Positions 36,225-49,299 of a DNA stretch of 64,000 bases are shown piece by piece. A program made the translations under genes and the position numbers. The stretch's first letter is position 1; the number at the start of each line of letters is the position of its first letter. Source of the stretch: Phellopilus nigrolimitatus (taxonomy: Eukaryota > Basidiomycota > Agaricomycetes > Hymenochaetales > Hymenochaetaceae); contig JAJOHG010000015.1 of NCBI GenBank assembly GCA_021029095.1, forward strand, positions 62,001 through 126,000. Reading direction: 5' to 3'. The notes beneath the pieces are model-generated. The model ran no database searches and had not been told where the DNA came from. It saw only the letters and a program-made list of their open reading frames with translations.

Positions 36225-37287
36225 AAAGACAAAGCACAAAGGAACCCTTAAATTCGCGAAGTGTTGCTTTGATTCGGCCGAAGGCATGCCGAGCGCTTAG
36301 ATTCACTTTGTGTCGCCATTGTTTTCCTTATCCGTCGAATGTGGCTGAAGCGTTGCTACTGCAATTTTTTGTGCCCAGGCCTAATATGGTGCATTGTGGC
36401 ATGGGATCCAAGCGGCGAGCATGTTGAGGGAGCCACCAAAGGCCACATATCTCTGTATAAAAGGAGCTCGGTGCACATCTCTTCTCCCCAAGTCACTACA
36501 GTCTCCCTCCTCTTCGGAGAAGGCGGAGACGTCTCTCTGCTCTGTCCGATGTACGCTGGGCTGTTTGGATGCATTCCTCCCTCCTAGAGGCAAAAGTCTG
36601 GTACGTTGTCCGCGCCTCTCTCGTTCTCTGCTCTCCGTCTTCGTCCACCTGTCTTCGGCACGCAGAGGGCTCTCGCCTAGCGTATCCATACTGCGGATGC
36701 CGCCCTTACCACTGGTTTGGATCCCGGCATCGGTTAGGGGGAAGCCTGGCGCCGACTCCCCCAGGCCTCGTCTATGTTTTGCCATGCCTGCAGGCGCACA
36801 CACCAGGGGCATTCTTAGCTCGTCGAAGCAGACCTTAGCTGCTGATGACAGAGCACAGATCTGGGGATGGTTGATCAGTGGTGCGGTCCGTCAGACCACA
36901 GAGAGAAGAAGCCTACCTGGGGCAGACGGAGCTCTTACGTGAGCTCTTACGAAGCTTTTTTTGCATCGTAAGAGCTCTGTTTGCAGACTTGCATCGTAAG
37001 GGCTCTTATTGCATTTTGAAAACGGACCCTAAGGAGATCCCAAACGCGGGTTTGAGACAACTCCTTGATCAAGAGTTGTACGGTAGACGAGGCTAGGACG
37101 TCAGAGGGGAGTACGAAACGAGATGCAGAGGTGTGGATGACTGATGCTGGCTGGGAATCGCGATCTTCGCGAGTGGGATCCTCGCGCGGATCAGATAGTT
37201 CAGACAGGCTCGGACAGACTGAGATGACTCAATTTTTTCCAACCCTTCGCGCTCGTTCGCGACTTGCGGTAGTCTGCATTTCAGTTT
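36225..37287 (+). repeat. Interspersed repeat, copy 2 (LTR-like, TATA-bearing)
   Basis: The plus-strand counterpart of 2,637-3,688. It starts near acaaagcacaaa (36,229), has a TATAAAAGG box at 36,456-36,464, and ends near gcatttcag (37,285). Shared landmarks include gtgttgctttgatt, ccttatccgtcgaatgtggct, gccaccaaaggcca, ctcttcggagaaggcgg and ggatcctcgcgcggatcaga. Compared with copy 1 it carries an extra segment at about 36,930-37,015 made of repeated gagctcttacg and its complement. No coding capacity is visible, so it is a solo LTR or non-autonomous element. Confidence 0.75.
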
Positions 37288-38061
37288 TCTTTTTCGTCTG
37301 CTTCCCTTTGACTAACCAGTAAGTTGCTTCTTACTTCGATGTACATTGAACATTGCTGATGTACTGTAAGCCCCACAGGATTGATTGAACGACTCAATGG
37401 CAGTAAGCCCTCACATGTCTCCTGCATGTTAGCTGACTTCGTTCTTCCCGGACTAGCTTCGCCCATCGGTGCTGATCTTGCGTAACTAGTAAAGTCACTG
37501 CTTCAGTTCTGTGCGCAATCATACCTCGACACTCGTTCAAGTTTTCAACAATCTGGTGACTGGTCTATCACAAGGCACTTTCAGATTGACTCACTGGCGA
37601 TTCTTCATCTTCTCCAACTGCAACACTCTCGTTTCTTGGGCGTATAACCTTCTCTTGTGACTCCCTCGATTACTTTGGCTTTCTAGTGCTCTCAACCAAT
37701 CCTCCTGCCAACTCTCACAGACCGTACGCTGAGGGTGAATTCACCCTATCACTCGCTACCTCTGTGAAATGACGCGGGGTTCAGGATTTCTGCTTTGTCC
37801 GAAGGCATGTGCGACATTCGACGTTTCCGGGAGGACTTGAAGTGGTTCTCCTGCAAGTCTTGCAGATTCTCGGGCGATATATCATCCAGAAGACAGAGCA
37901 TGCAATTGCGATGATAATAAGTGGGTAAAATAACAGACAAACTAAAACGGTAAAGACTCCTTTCTGCGCGGGGAAGCAGGCAGCAGCGGATTGGCGCGTC
38001 TGTTTTTGTAAACCTAAATGGAAAGGTAATCAGAATCCCCCGCGATCGCCAAGACAAAAAA
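37288..38061. other. Non-coding spacer
   Basis: About 770 bp between repeat copy 2 and the 3' end of the mitoribosomal protein gene. No gene recognised. Confidence 0.45.
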
Positions 38062-39019
38062 CTAGACACGCACATTCTTGAACCGCTTGATGCGCTTCTT
38101 CATGTCGCGCATGCGCACGTTGATCTGGCCCGTGCGCTTCTTGTAGTTGCGCTCCCACTTGTGACCCTTGAACATGCGCTTGCGGCCCGCGTACACGGTG
38201 AGCCTGCCCGCCTTCGTCTGCGCTTTCTCGGGTACCTTGCCCGTCCAGCGGAACACGACACCCGGGTAACCCGCCGTCGCAGAGTTGCGCCGTTTGGCGA
38301 GCTGGGCCGCGCTCCGTATGACCCATTTGCCCCGCTTCCTGGGAGACGATCCCAACTGCGAAGGCGACGGCGCTTGAGCGAGCGTCGAAGCGGAGGAGGG
38401 AGTTTCCAGTGCCTCCAATTCCGTCGTCGCGCTCACTTCCTCAGTTCGTGCCCTTGCCTGCTTGAAGCTTTCAGCGGCATCACTCTCAAGCAACCGCTCT
38501 ACCTCCTTCGCCTCCTTCGCCTCCTTCGCCTCCTGCTTTATCCCTGCTATCTTTCTTTCCCTCTCCCACTCCTCTCTGATTCCCTGCATCATGCTTCCCT
38601 CCCATTACTCTCCTTTGAGTTTCCGCAGCTACTCGAGCCCTCCTTCGCGCGTCTCTCCTCGCGTCCTGGAGCTCCTCGACGCTCAGTTTCGGGCCCGGCG
38701 GCAGGAGGTGTAGCGTGCCCGACGCGCGCGCGGCTTTGACGAGATCCGCTTGCCTGCGCAGGGAGTATTTTGGTTGCGCCCACTTCTTTCTCTCCTGGAC
38801 TTCAGAAGATTCCGGTTCTACCAGTGTGAGTGCGCGGTTGAAGAGGGGGCGCGGGAGGAAGGGGTTGTGCAGCGGAATGTGCATCTTGAGATTCTTGACG
38901 TCGGTGTTCCTCATGAAGACAGTCGTCCGGCTGGACGGGTTCGCGGAAGTAGCGTTAACGAGCCGCTGGAGCTCCCGCGCGCGGAAGCGCTGGACGAGCT
39001 TGGGCACCGCTGCAGGCAT
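38062..39019 (-). CDS. Probable mitochondrial large-subunit ribosomal protein mL59 (MRPL25-like), with frame jump
   Basis: Basic protein resembling fungal mitoribosomal protein mL59. The first part (from ATG 39,019) reads MPAAVPKLVQRFRARELQRL, then IPLHNPFLP and YSLRRQADLVKAARASGTL. The last part reads VYAGRKRMFKGHKWERNYKK and RDMKKRIKRFKNVRV before a stop at 38,062. The two parts are in different frames, overlapping from 38,592 to 38,486. They join in phase if a 25-base GT...AG segment (38,607-38,583) is removed, giving 310 residues. Otherwise one base must have been lost or gained. A 9-base microsatellite (ctccttcgc repeated, near 38,500-38,530) encodes KEAKEAKEAKE downstream. As the gene should be essential, an assembly error or an ultra-short intron is more likely than loss. 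Family assignment is from motifs recalled, not searched. Confidence 0.7.
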
Positions 39020-39694
39020 CGCGGCGCAGAGTAGACAGCGACGTCCAAACTTCAAGTTCTCTTCTTCACATTCGGTCGGCACTCTCGGCACAGATACACC
39101 CGATTAAGTATTCGAACTCCGCAATCCTCTGCAAAGACTCAGGCAGTTCAAATTGCTTTAGTAATAACCTGTCTCAAGAGAAATACGCTGTCAACAGGAA
39201 AGAATTAATCTGCACCGAGAGCTAGGCTCCCGTGCAGAGCCACAGCTGGCACTAATCAATGCACTCTAGGTATACATACAAGAGAGACATAGGACACGAA
39301 ACAACAATGTCAGAAACTAGACGAGACAAATGACCAACGACAATACGTCGGGATATTCTGGGGGTGGAACAATACCACGAATGCAAAATCTTGATGGAAG
39401 AGACGGGGCCAGAGGGAAGAAAGGTGCCAATGGAAATAGGGAAGGAAACAACAGGATAGATGAAAATGCGGTTAGAGATAGGATGAAAGTAACGTGCAAT
39501 GCGTGGCGGGTCGTTGCGTTGCTTTGCGTTGTATTGCGTTGGTGTGGTGCATAGGTGCAACATGCATGTATCAAATCAGAAACGTAAGGGTAGGGCGTAT
39601 TGCAGATCATGTCGGATCTTGTTTTTTTCAGTTCCGTCAATGCCAATAAATTAGAAAAAGAAAGAGCACAGAAACGGGAAGCGCGACAGTGCTA
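39020..39694. other. Intergenic region
   Basis: About 675 bp between two minus-strand genes: the 3' flank of the PH-domain gene on the right and the promoter of the mL59-like gene on the left. A tandem gcgttg(c/t)-type stretch lies at about 39,510-39,545. No gene recognised. Confidence 0.4.
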
Positions 39695-42600
39695 TTAAGC
39701 TGTCGGAGGCTGGCCACCTGCACTCGTCGATTCCGTGCGTTGAGCACGACGCCGCCTTCGTCTGCTGCAGAGACGAAACGTCAAACATCAGCAACCGCAT
39801 GCTGAATTAACTAGGAAATAAAGAAAGCGGACGCACCGAGGGAAGATAGGTCCCCGAGGCATCGCACGCTCGTCGAGATCAAGCGCGATGTTCGCAGCAG
39901 CTTGCAAGCCCTATACGAGTAGAGCCTATTAACTTCCCATTTTTTCCAGATGAGGTAGACTATAGACGGTGACACCCACCTCAATCCACTCGACGACACC
40001 CGCGACGTCCGTGCACTGGAGTAGAAACTGCTCGCCTTCCATGCGCACACGCACGACGTTACGGCGCTTTGTGTAGTCGCTCGCGAGTCCGCTCTCCGCG
40101 TGCTGCAGCGAGTACACCCGCAGTAGGTCCTTCGGATCCGGCTCCGGCAGCCCGGCGGAGGCCCCACTACTGTTCAAATTCACGTTTATGCTCGACTGAC
40201 AGCGGGCCCGAGATGGGTTTTGCGATGGACTCTGGTCACGAATCCGGTTTGGGGGCACGGAGTTGGAGCGGGAATGTGAAGGGATGAGCGTTTGCGAAGT
40301 AGGCGCGGAGTCTCCGCGGGAGTGGCTCCGCCGTGTGGAGGACACTGAGCTCGCCGAGGCGTTTACGTTCATAAGTGTTGACGAGTCAGACAGAGACGCC
40401 GCAGAAGTCGATGACGAGGCAATAGACGTGGGCGTGGAGGTCGACGAGTCCACGGACGGACGCGCCGAGGACGCCGAGTGTGAAGAGGAGGAAAGCTCCG
40501 CGGAGGAGCGTGGGACCTTGAAGGGACGAGCGCGGAGAGGACGGCGAAGGTGACGGCGTACGCGACGAGAGCGAAATGCGAGAGCGATTCGGGTGCAGGA
40601 AATGCGAGGGGAGGAGGATGTGGTGACGCTTAGCCTTAGGGCGCGTGCTGCGCATCGGGATCGACCTGAACCGCTGTCGATTCCCTCGGTGTAGATGCGT
40701 CAGGCGCGTTCACTCCGCCGTTCTCATCGCCATTGACAGCATTCCGCTCCTCCTCTGCCTGTAGTTCCTCCTCCCACTTCATGCGCCGCTTCGGTTCTTT
40801 TCTCCCTATCACAATATTTGTGTTCACCCCTCCTGAACCTCCTGTCCCGCCCGCTTGCCCAGTTCCCTGGTTCAAACTCACATCGCCAACCCCAACTTTG
40901 CTCTCCCACCAGCCCTCAATCACGCTGACGCCGCTCACCCGTGGCGGCGCGGCGTAAACGCGGAAGGCTGTGCCTCGAGCACGACATGAGCGCGGCGCCA
41001 CTTGCGGTCTCGCGAGGGCACGCCCGACGCGGTGAACTCCATTTTGCGCGGAAGCACTGCAGCAAGGTGGATCCCGTTACTATAGCATGGGAGCGCTTCG
41101 CGACCTTCGTCGTCCCGCGGCATGAGCATAAAGGGATTGATGGCTGGATGTCGATCTTCAACGGGTAAAAAGAAAGTCGGATATGGCGGTGGCGGACCTG
41201 ACGCGTTGAACGTTGGCATCGAACTCTGGCGGCGCAGAGAAGGTGGTTCGGGCCCGTTGGCTGCAGACGGTCTCCGTATTGACGAATTTGCACCGGAAGA
41301 GGGGACATCAGTACTTGTAGTGGTCGGCTTGGCATCGAGACGCAAAGTAGAACCGTTCTTGCCGTCCATGGTTTGTCCTTTGCCCGAAGACTTCTCTTTA
41401 GTGCTTGAAATTAATTCCTGCAAATCTGCATCCAGCTCCTTCCCCTTCCCCTTCCCTTTCGCGTCCATGCCGCTCGGAGAAAACAGCTCCACCATGCTCT
41501 TCGACGCATGATGATACATTCCCGGGCGCTTCGCATTAGCGTTCGGGCCCGAAGTCAAATTCATCGGAGGGATCGTAAACATATCTGTAGTAGGTAAACG
41601 TAGCATCCCCACGGCCACTGTACTCGATCTATTTCTGATCGCTTTGGCGTCAGTGGTCAATGCGGAGGAAGACGAGCCTGCCTCGGGAAGCTGCGACGCC
41701 ACAGAAAGCAATCCCGGTTGCGCCCGCTGCTGCGTCGGTGTCTTTGCAGCGTAGTCGCGCGCGGTGGGCGTGCGCGGGGGATGCCAATGCGATTCGCCCT
41801 CTAAGTCCCCTTGTTTTGCCCTCGCCTCAGCAGAAGCACCCTGGACGAAAGGGAAAGAGAAATAGTCCCTTTTTACGCTTCCATTTACGTCCCCAGTTCG
41901 CAGCTTTAGGTGTGGCGACATCGTCACGCTGCATTCTTGCGAAGTCGGCATTTGCCGGGGTTAAACCCGAAGGACGAGCATGACCAGCGCCCGCTGACGA
42001 GGATCCAGCTTCGACACCGACGCTGCCGAGCATGGCCGATAGATTGGACGTCGGTAAGAGCTCAGGGAGGCGAAGCGAGAGGCCCCGTGTCCGTGCGAGG
42101 AAGCCACTCCCATTGGATGGAGATGAGGATGGAGATGATAGCGACGACCGCCCTGCTATCTCGTCTTCGTCGTCATCGCTTTCCATGTGCGCGTCCGTGT
42201 TCTCTTCATCACCCTCGGCATCCTCATCGCCTTCTTCATCCTCATCCAGTCCGTAGTGTTCGTGTTCTGGATCGTTCTCACGCTCATCGCGGCCTTCCAT
42301 CGGTAGCATGGGCATCGAGTTTAAGCGCACCGCTTTCCGTGCATGCATATGGGATGGGGACACGGTTGGATGTTCAGCGATAGGCGTCCGCACGGCGGGA
42401 AGATCGAGGATCGGGAAGGGTGGCGGACGAACTATTACGGACGGCGAAAGACGCGACAGACGCTGATCTTGCGTTGTGCCCTTCAGACTGAGGCTGAGCG
42501 GGGGAAGCGGAGGAAGCGTGTTAAGCCGCGGAACGGCGGGACGTTTGCTCGACGAGGGGGCCGAATCGTTATTGTTACTAGAAGACTTCTGATGAATTGA

Positions 42601-43546
42601 TTCGGTGTCGAGGGGCGGCTCTGGCCGCTGCGACCGCATCTGTGTCGGGGCCTGCGGACTGTTTGACTGCGTTGTCAATTCAGGACTTGCAAGGCCGCCC
42701 GGAGGCAGACCCTCGACCTGGGTAGGGCTGCGAGTCTGTTCTTGTATTTCAGGTGAAGGCCGCAGGCTAGCCTCTGCCGCTATTGCGGCTGCGGCAAGGC
42801 CTTGTGCCGCCGCGGCGACCGCATCCGACGAAGGCATCGTCGCATCTCCGCTCTCATTCGAATGCGACTGTGTCGACTCTTCTTCCACAGAACGCCGGCC
42901 GAGCGACTGCGACTGAAAATTTATGGCAAGCATGGGCGAAGACATGAACGGCTTGGTCCGCATAAGGTCCATCGACCGGGCTTCGCGGTACGGATATGTG
43001 TCAGGCTCCTTCACTTTCGAGTCGCTGTCAGATATCTTGCTGCGCGCATTCCCGCTGAGTTTGCTCGTCAACATGCCCAGTTTGCGAACGAGGTTGTTGG
43101 CGCGGACCTATCGGAAAGTCCGCAAGTGTCAGACATTCCTCGGCCAGATCGGACACGATATAGGTTAGAATTAAATACGAGGACTGCTCACCTGAAAGCC
43201 AGATTGTCTTCCGGTAGAGTTCGAGCGACGTCGGGATGGTTGATGTTGCGAACAAGCGTCGTTCATGGCCGGCAAGTATAACAAGGACGGAGTCTGGTCT
43301 GCGTCACCATCCAATATCTATAAAAAGCTTCGTCGCAGGCACTGCTCCAAACAACGCGGCGGTGCCCGCGGAAAGCGTGTGAGTTGATGCCGTCGGCGGT
43401 GGACGTTCCAAACGTCGTTGTTCGGCGACGAGCGAGTTTACACGATGTGAGCGACGACAGTGGTGAGAAAGAGAGAGGCGAAATGCGACAGGAAAGGAGT
43501 CTGACTGCTTCAACCTGACGGCATCCTGAAGCTCGAAGGCTGACAT
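39695..43546 (-). CDS. PH-domain protein with long disordered middle and Arg-rich C-terminus
   Basis: Large protein (about 1,100-1,200 residues) of a family conserved in Agaricomycetes, of unknown role; PH domains usually bind phosphoinositides or proteins. It starts at ATG 43,546 ([20 protein letters not shown]). A short conserved segment, [20 protein letters not shown] and [12 protein letters not shown], joins across an intron that needs a GTTTGG donor. Then follows a 600-residue Ser/Pro-rich region with an acidic run ([15 protein letters not shown]). The PH domain is split: [20 protein letters not shown] and [15 protein letters not shown] strands near 41.0-41.2 kb, [20 protein letters not shown] near 40.9 kb, and its last strands and helix [27 protein letters not shown] at 40.0 kb. 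The end, [17 protein letters not shown], spans an intron. Exon joins around 40.5-40.7 kb are uncertain because three frames are open there. Confidence 0.75.
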
Positions 43547-44614
43547 TATCTACGCGCGTATTAGATAAGATACTCCAAATTCAGCCTCGTCTCAAACCAT
43601 CCGCCGAGGGTTTTTGTCCTCGGCGAGTGGAGAAATCCACACTTGCAGGCTGCGCAGCTCGCAGTGCGGTCATTCGTACATATATGCAATCAACCCTCTA
43701 CCCTCGCATTTTTATTTTGAAACAAAAAAAGAATGAATTTGAATAACAAAATCGGAGCAATGATTCTCGGATGTTCGGCCTTCCTTCCTGTTCTAGATCC
43801 CAATCCCGTGGATCTGTATACTATCGTGCGCGACAAACCGCGACTCGATGAGTGTCCAGTACATAATATTCCTTCAAGAAAATAGCAAGTCGCGATCACA
43901 AGTATTCGGAAGAACGAGGGTGCACTTACAAGTAATGCGTGAGCTACCGGAAACGGCGATATATGTAGCTTATTTCAAGCGCCGCGACGAATGCTTACAT
44001 GACTGCGTATCCTGCGCATCTCGAACTTCCAGAGGGCAGAATGAGAGTATGATAGGACTACGAAAAGTATAGAAGTACAGTCCGTTTCTTCGCTCAACAA
44101 AGGCGGGATCGTCGAGGAAAGAAGAACGTTTGTTACTCGTCAAAACGGGCTGTTGCTCTCTGCGCGTAGATAGAGAACTGTTCGCGTGCAGAAACACACG
44201 CAGTAGTCATATGCATGCAGCGGATCGAAAAAAGGTGTTAATAAAGAGCAAAGAACAAGAAAGGAAGAGCGAGAGGAGAAAGGAAGGAAGGAAAAGACAA
44301 CCGTAATAATATATCTCACTTCAACAAAAACAACCCGTAACTGTAACAAACGCCCATGGCACGCAGGAAAGCGCCGTCGTCCGTTGTCCGCATACCATCA
44401 CCCCAGATGAACCATCCGCCCACGCGTGCATGTTCCTCCACCACCGCCCACGAAGTGCCTCCGCTCCTCCTCATAGCCCAAGCCACACGACACGACATAG
44501 ACCCATGTACACCCGCCAACAGTGGTTCCTCGGCGCATCGCGAGCAAGGCATACGAAGAGATGGGAGAGGACGCGAGCGTGCAGGATGGCGACGGCACCT
44601 AGCACGCGCCTCGA
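43547..44614. other. Intergenic region
   Basis: 1.07 kb. It holds the promoter of the PH-domain gene on its left side and the 3' flank of PP1 on its right. No gene recognised. Confidence 0.45.
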
Positions 44615-46344
<1,730 letters not shown>

Positions 46345-48195
46345 ATTTCAGACAGTCACACCGTCGTACACCGTCGTTGTCAGGTAATCGAACCGAGCGT
46401 AATGAGCCTCCGCGATGAGCTAAATGGTACAATGGGTGAGTGTACGCGGAGGGAAGAGTCGGTGTCGAGTGCCGGCGTCCTCTCAGGGTTTTTCGGATAA
46501 CGCGACGGCCGACCTGCAAGGAGACGAACACGGTCAACGAGGAGTTCAGCGCCAGCCAGCCAGCTGCATGCACACGAACTTGGGAGCTCGGCGCCGACGA
46601 GAGTTTTGAGATCGATGCGCGGACGCTGTTGGGAACGACAAGTACAAGCGGTGGGACAGACAACTGTTTGATTTGAAAAGGAGCCTTCCTCCGCGCAGAA
46701 CCGGATAGGGAGTGTGGGAAAATAATGTTTGTGTAAGCAATGGTCGGTTTGATGGCCGCGACCGTGGGCCTATCGTGGGCTCGAGACTTGACCTTGTACT
46801 TCTTCGTCGTCCCAAGCAATGTCGAACAAGACAAAAGAAACGGCTATAATTCTAGAATCTGGACAGCAATTGACTTGTTTTCATCCATTCTTTCGACAGT
46901 ACCCCATCTTACAGGCCTCGTTATGCTGCAATCCACTTACTATGTATGTCCAAGGCGACTCCAATCATATTGCATCACAAACGCGCAGCCTCACTCGAAT
47001 CGGCATCGATGGACAAGCCTCCGAAACTCCGAATCCTCAGATAAGGGAGATATCTTTTCTTGGCTGAAAGCAACACTTCGAATCTCAAGAGAAGGCGGGA
47101 AGCTCCCGACATACTCACAGATTCCTATGATTCTAAGACAATCATCTTTTTGTAAGTGCGGGGAATGTTATGTACTATTTAGATGGTTCTGATAGAACTT
47201 TGTACTTACGAATATCGACCAGATTTAGGCGCCTAGAGATAATACGATGTCGCTGAAACTCTGATAGGCATGATGAAGCGCTTCGTTTTCTCTGGCCGGT
47301 TCTCAACGTTGAGCATTTGTCGCCGTCCACAATAACCACCGTTCTTCTGAAGATCTCTATAATTAAAAGAAGCTCTGTCTCCCTTTCATATTCATGTTCC
47401 GATACAACCATGCCCTCAAAGCTTACTGGTCTACGAGCTCTAGCTAGTTGATTTCTCTTGCTTATTCAAACTCTATCTGAAACACGACTAGTCCCTGAAG
47501 AGAATCCACGTAGGGACTTAGGAAATTAACCATATACGAAGGTACCCGAGGACACGGCGATATCACAGCACTTCTTTGTGCGGGGCAGAGATGTGATACG
47601 GATAAAGATATTCGGAACCCTCGGACAGCGTTGCGGCTGGAAATGAATGTGTCTCGAACACTTCAGTGGTTTGTCCTTTTGCTCAATGACGTGGGCATGC
47701 AAGAGCCTAATGTCATAGGGTCTCCGTTTTCTTTGAGACAGCTCTGCGTAAGTTTTAGGTTTTTATTTATTTACTTAATTTATTTACTTAATTTATTTTC
47801 TTTGTCTCGTGTACAGCTCCTGCCATCATTTTCTATCGTACCGACAAGGTCATTGGCAGCAGTTCTCTAGCGTGACAAAACGCGAAATCATCTGCGCCGC
47901 AAATGACTACTGACTGAAGCGCGCTGATTTACACATCCCATGCGCGATAAAATGCGTGAATACATCGACGATGCCTTCCATAAATCCGAAAACAGCCAGA
48001 TTCAAAATAGGTTTTCAGGATTGTGCGTGATTATGTTACTCATGCTGAAGTTGACTCCGAATGACTTCTATTTCGTGCATGTTATACAGGATATACTGCT
48101 TTCTGCTGCATCGACTTTCTCAAAGGACGTAAATTTTATTCTTATTTTTATCCTCAACATTCAAGGAGAAATTCAATCTATGATACACTCGAGGA
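46345..48195. other. Intergenic region with promoter of PP1
   Basis: 1.85 kb with no recognisable gene. The left 500 bp are probably the PP1 promoter and leader. It ends at the 3' end of the first CBM1 gene and marks the left border of the duplicated accessory region. Confidence 0.45.
47757..47801. repeat. AT-rich simple repeat
   Basis: An imperfect tandem of tttatttacttaa units, about three and a half copies. Confidence 0.8.
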
Positions 48196-49299
48196 TCAGT
48201 CGACGGCAGTCGCTCCATTGTAATAGTTGAGCGTCTCGTCCGCACATCCTGCTGGGGTCATGTAGTCGTACCTGTCAATGTGCATCCGATATCAGGTATA
48301 CTTTGTAAATAGTGCATAACATTTTTATACGTACGCGCCAAGGTTAACGTTTACACTCGGAACACCAGTGCCGCACGCGAGGAACGCACCGATGTCTTGA
48401 CGCGGTATACTGGCTGCCGTCCAAGTGAGCCCGTCGCCTGGAATGCCCAAGTCCCCGTGGCCTCCTCCGTCGTTGCGAAGTATGTCGGGAGGTAGGTAGC
48501 ATTTGATGCAGTTGTGATGTTCACTATCATGCGAAAGGCAATCCGAACGGATAAGCATTGAAATAGATATAAGAAAATATTCCACGCACCATTGAGATAA
48601 AGAACACTTCCGTCGGCCAGCTGTTGCTCCTACCTGTCCGTTGTTGAGCTGAAACTGGGCAGCCGTCGTATAACTCCAAACACAGCCGGGCCAGCAGTGC
48701 CAGACACCTGCAGACTGGAGGTAAGTATGGAAATCAGGTTCTTCCTGGATATTCCGCGTTAAATTAACAGCGCCTATCATGCAGTAATAATATAATGCCT
48801 ACATCTGCGCGAACCCACAAATTTCCCGTAAGGAGAGTCGCGCCTGTCGGTCCTGCCGTCGCAGTACCCGAAGGGATGGAAGAGGTACCGCCACCTCCAG
48901 AACTAGCGCTCGTGGTCTAACACACGTATTAATTAGAGCTATAAAGCCAGTGATCAACAGAACTGGTCGGCGTACGGATGTCGCGGGTGCCGTAGCAGAT
49001 GAACTAGATGCGGTTCCTTGGAGACACTGCAAGAGTGAATTAGCGCCGATGTAACGATTGTCTGATGCGTTTCGATACTTGCTTGGCTGTAGTATTCGTT
49101 GCTGTACGTGCAAACCCATCCAGAGGGACAAGTAGTCGCACCGGTCCAGCCTGTGCCACCGCACTGAATTCATATAAAATGAGCGAGCAACATTTAAGCC
49201 TATCTTTCGAAAAGTACGTACCTGACCCCACTCAGGCGCAGTGGTCTGAGCAACGACACCCGTGAAAAGAGCAACAGCGACAGCGAATTTTCCAAGCAT
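48196..49299 (-). pseudogene. Secreted CBM1 protein, copy A (several frameshifts)
   Basis: Secreted protein with a signal peptide (MLGKFAVAVALFTGVVAQ), an N-terminal family-1 cellulose-binding module ([15 protein letters not shown], then [14 protein letters not shown], with four Cys and the aromatic face), a Ser/Thr/Gly linker, and a domain seen behind CBM1 in Agaricomycetes (EEPDFHTYLQS ... TAAQFQLNNGQ ... LADGSVLYLNVN ... YDYMTPAGCADETLNYYNG). I do not know that domain's activity. The CBM1 exon ends with a GC donor (GCAAGT). The last domain is broken: the frame changes twice between 48,720 and 48,640 and again near 48,440, where family-like segments continue in another frame. The start is ATG 49,299 and the last reading frame ends at TGA 48,196. 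It is tandemly duplicated at 57,637-58,406. Confidence 0.75.

Noticed and set aside
38161..38739. 192-codon plus-strand open frame
   Set aside because: It is antisense to the mitoribosomal protein gene and has no family features.
46740..47192. 150-codon plus-strand open frame upstream of PP1
   Set aside because: No family features, and it overlaps the likely PP1 promoter region; I treat it as chance.
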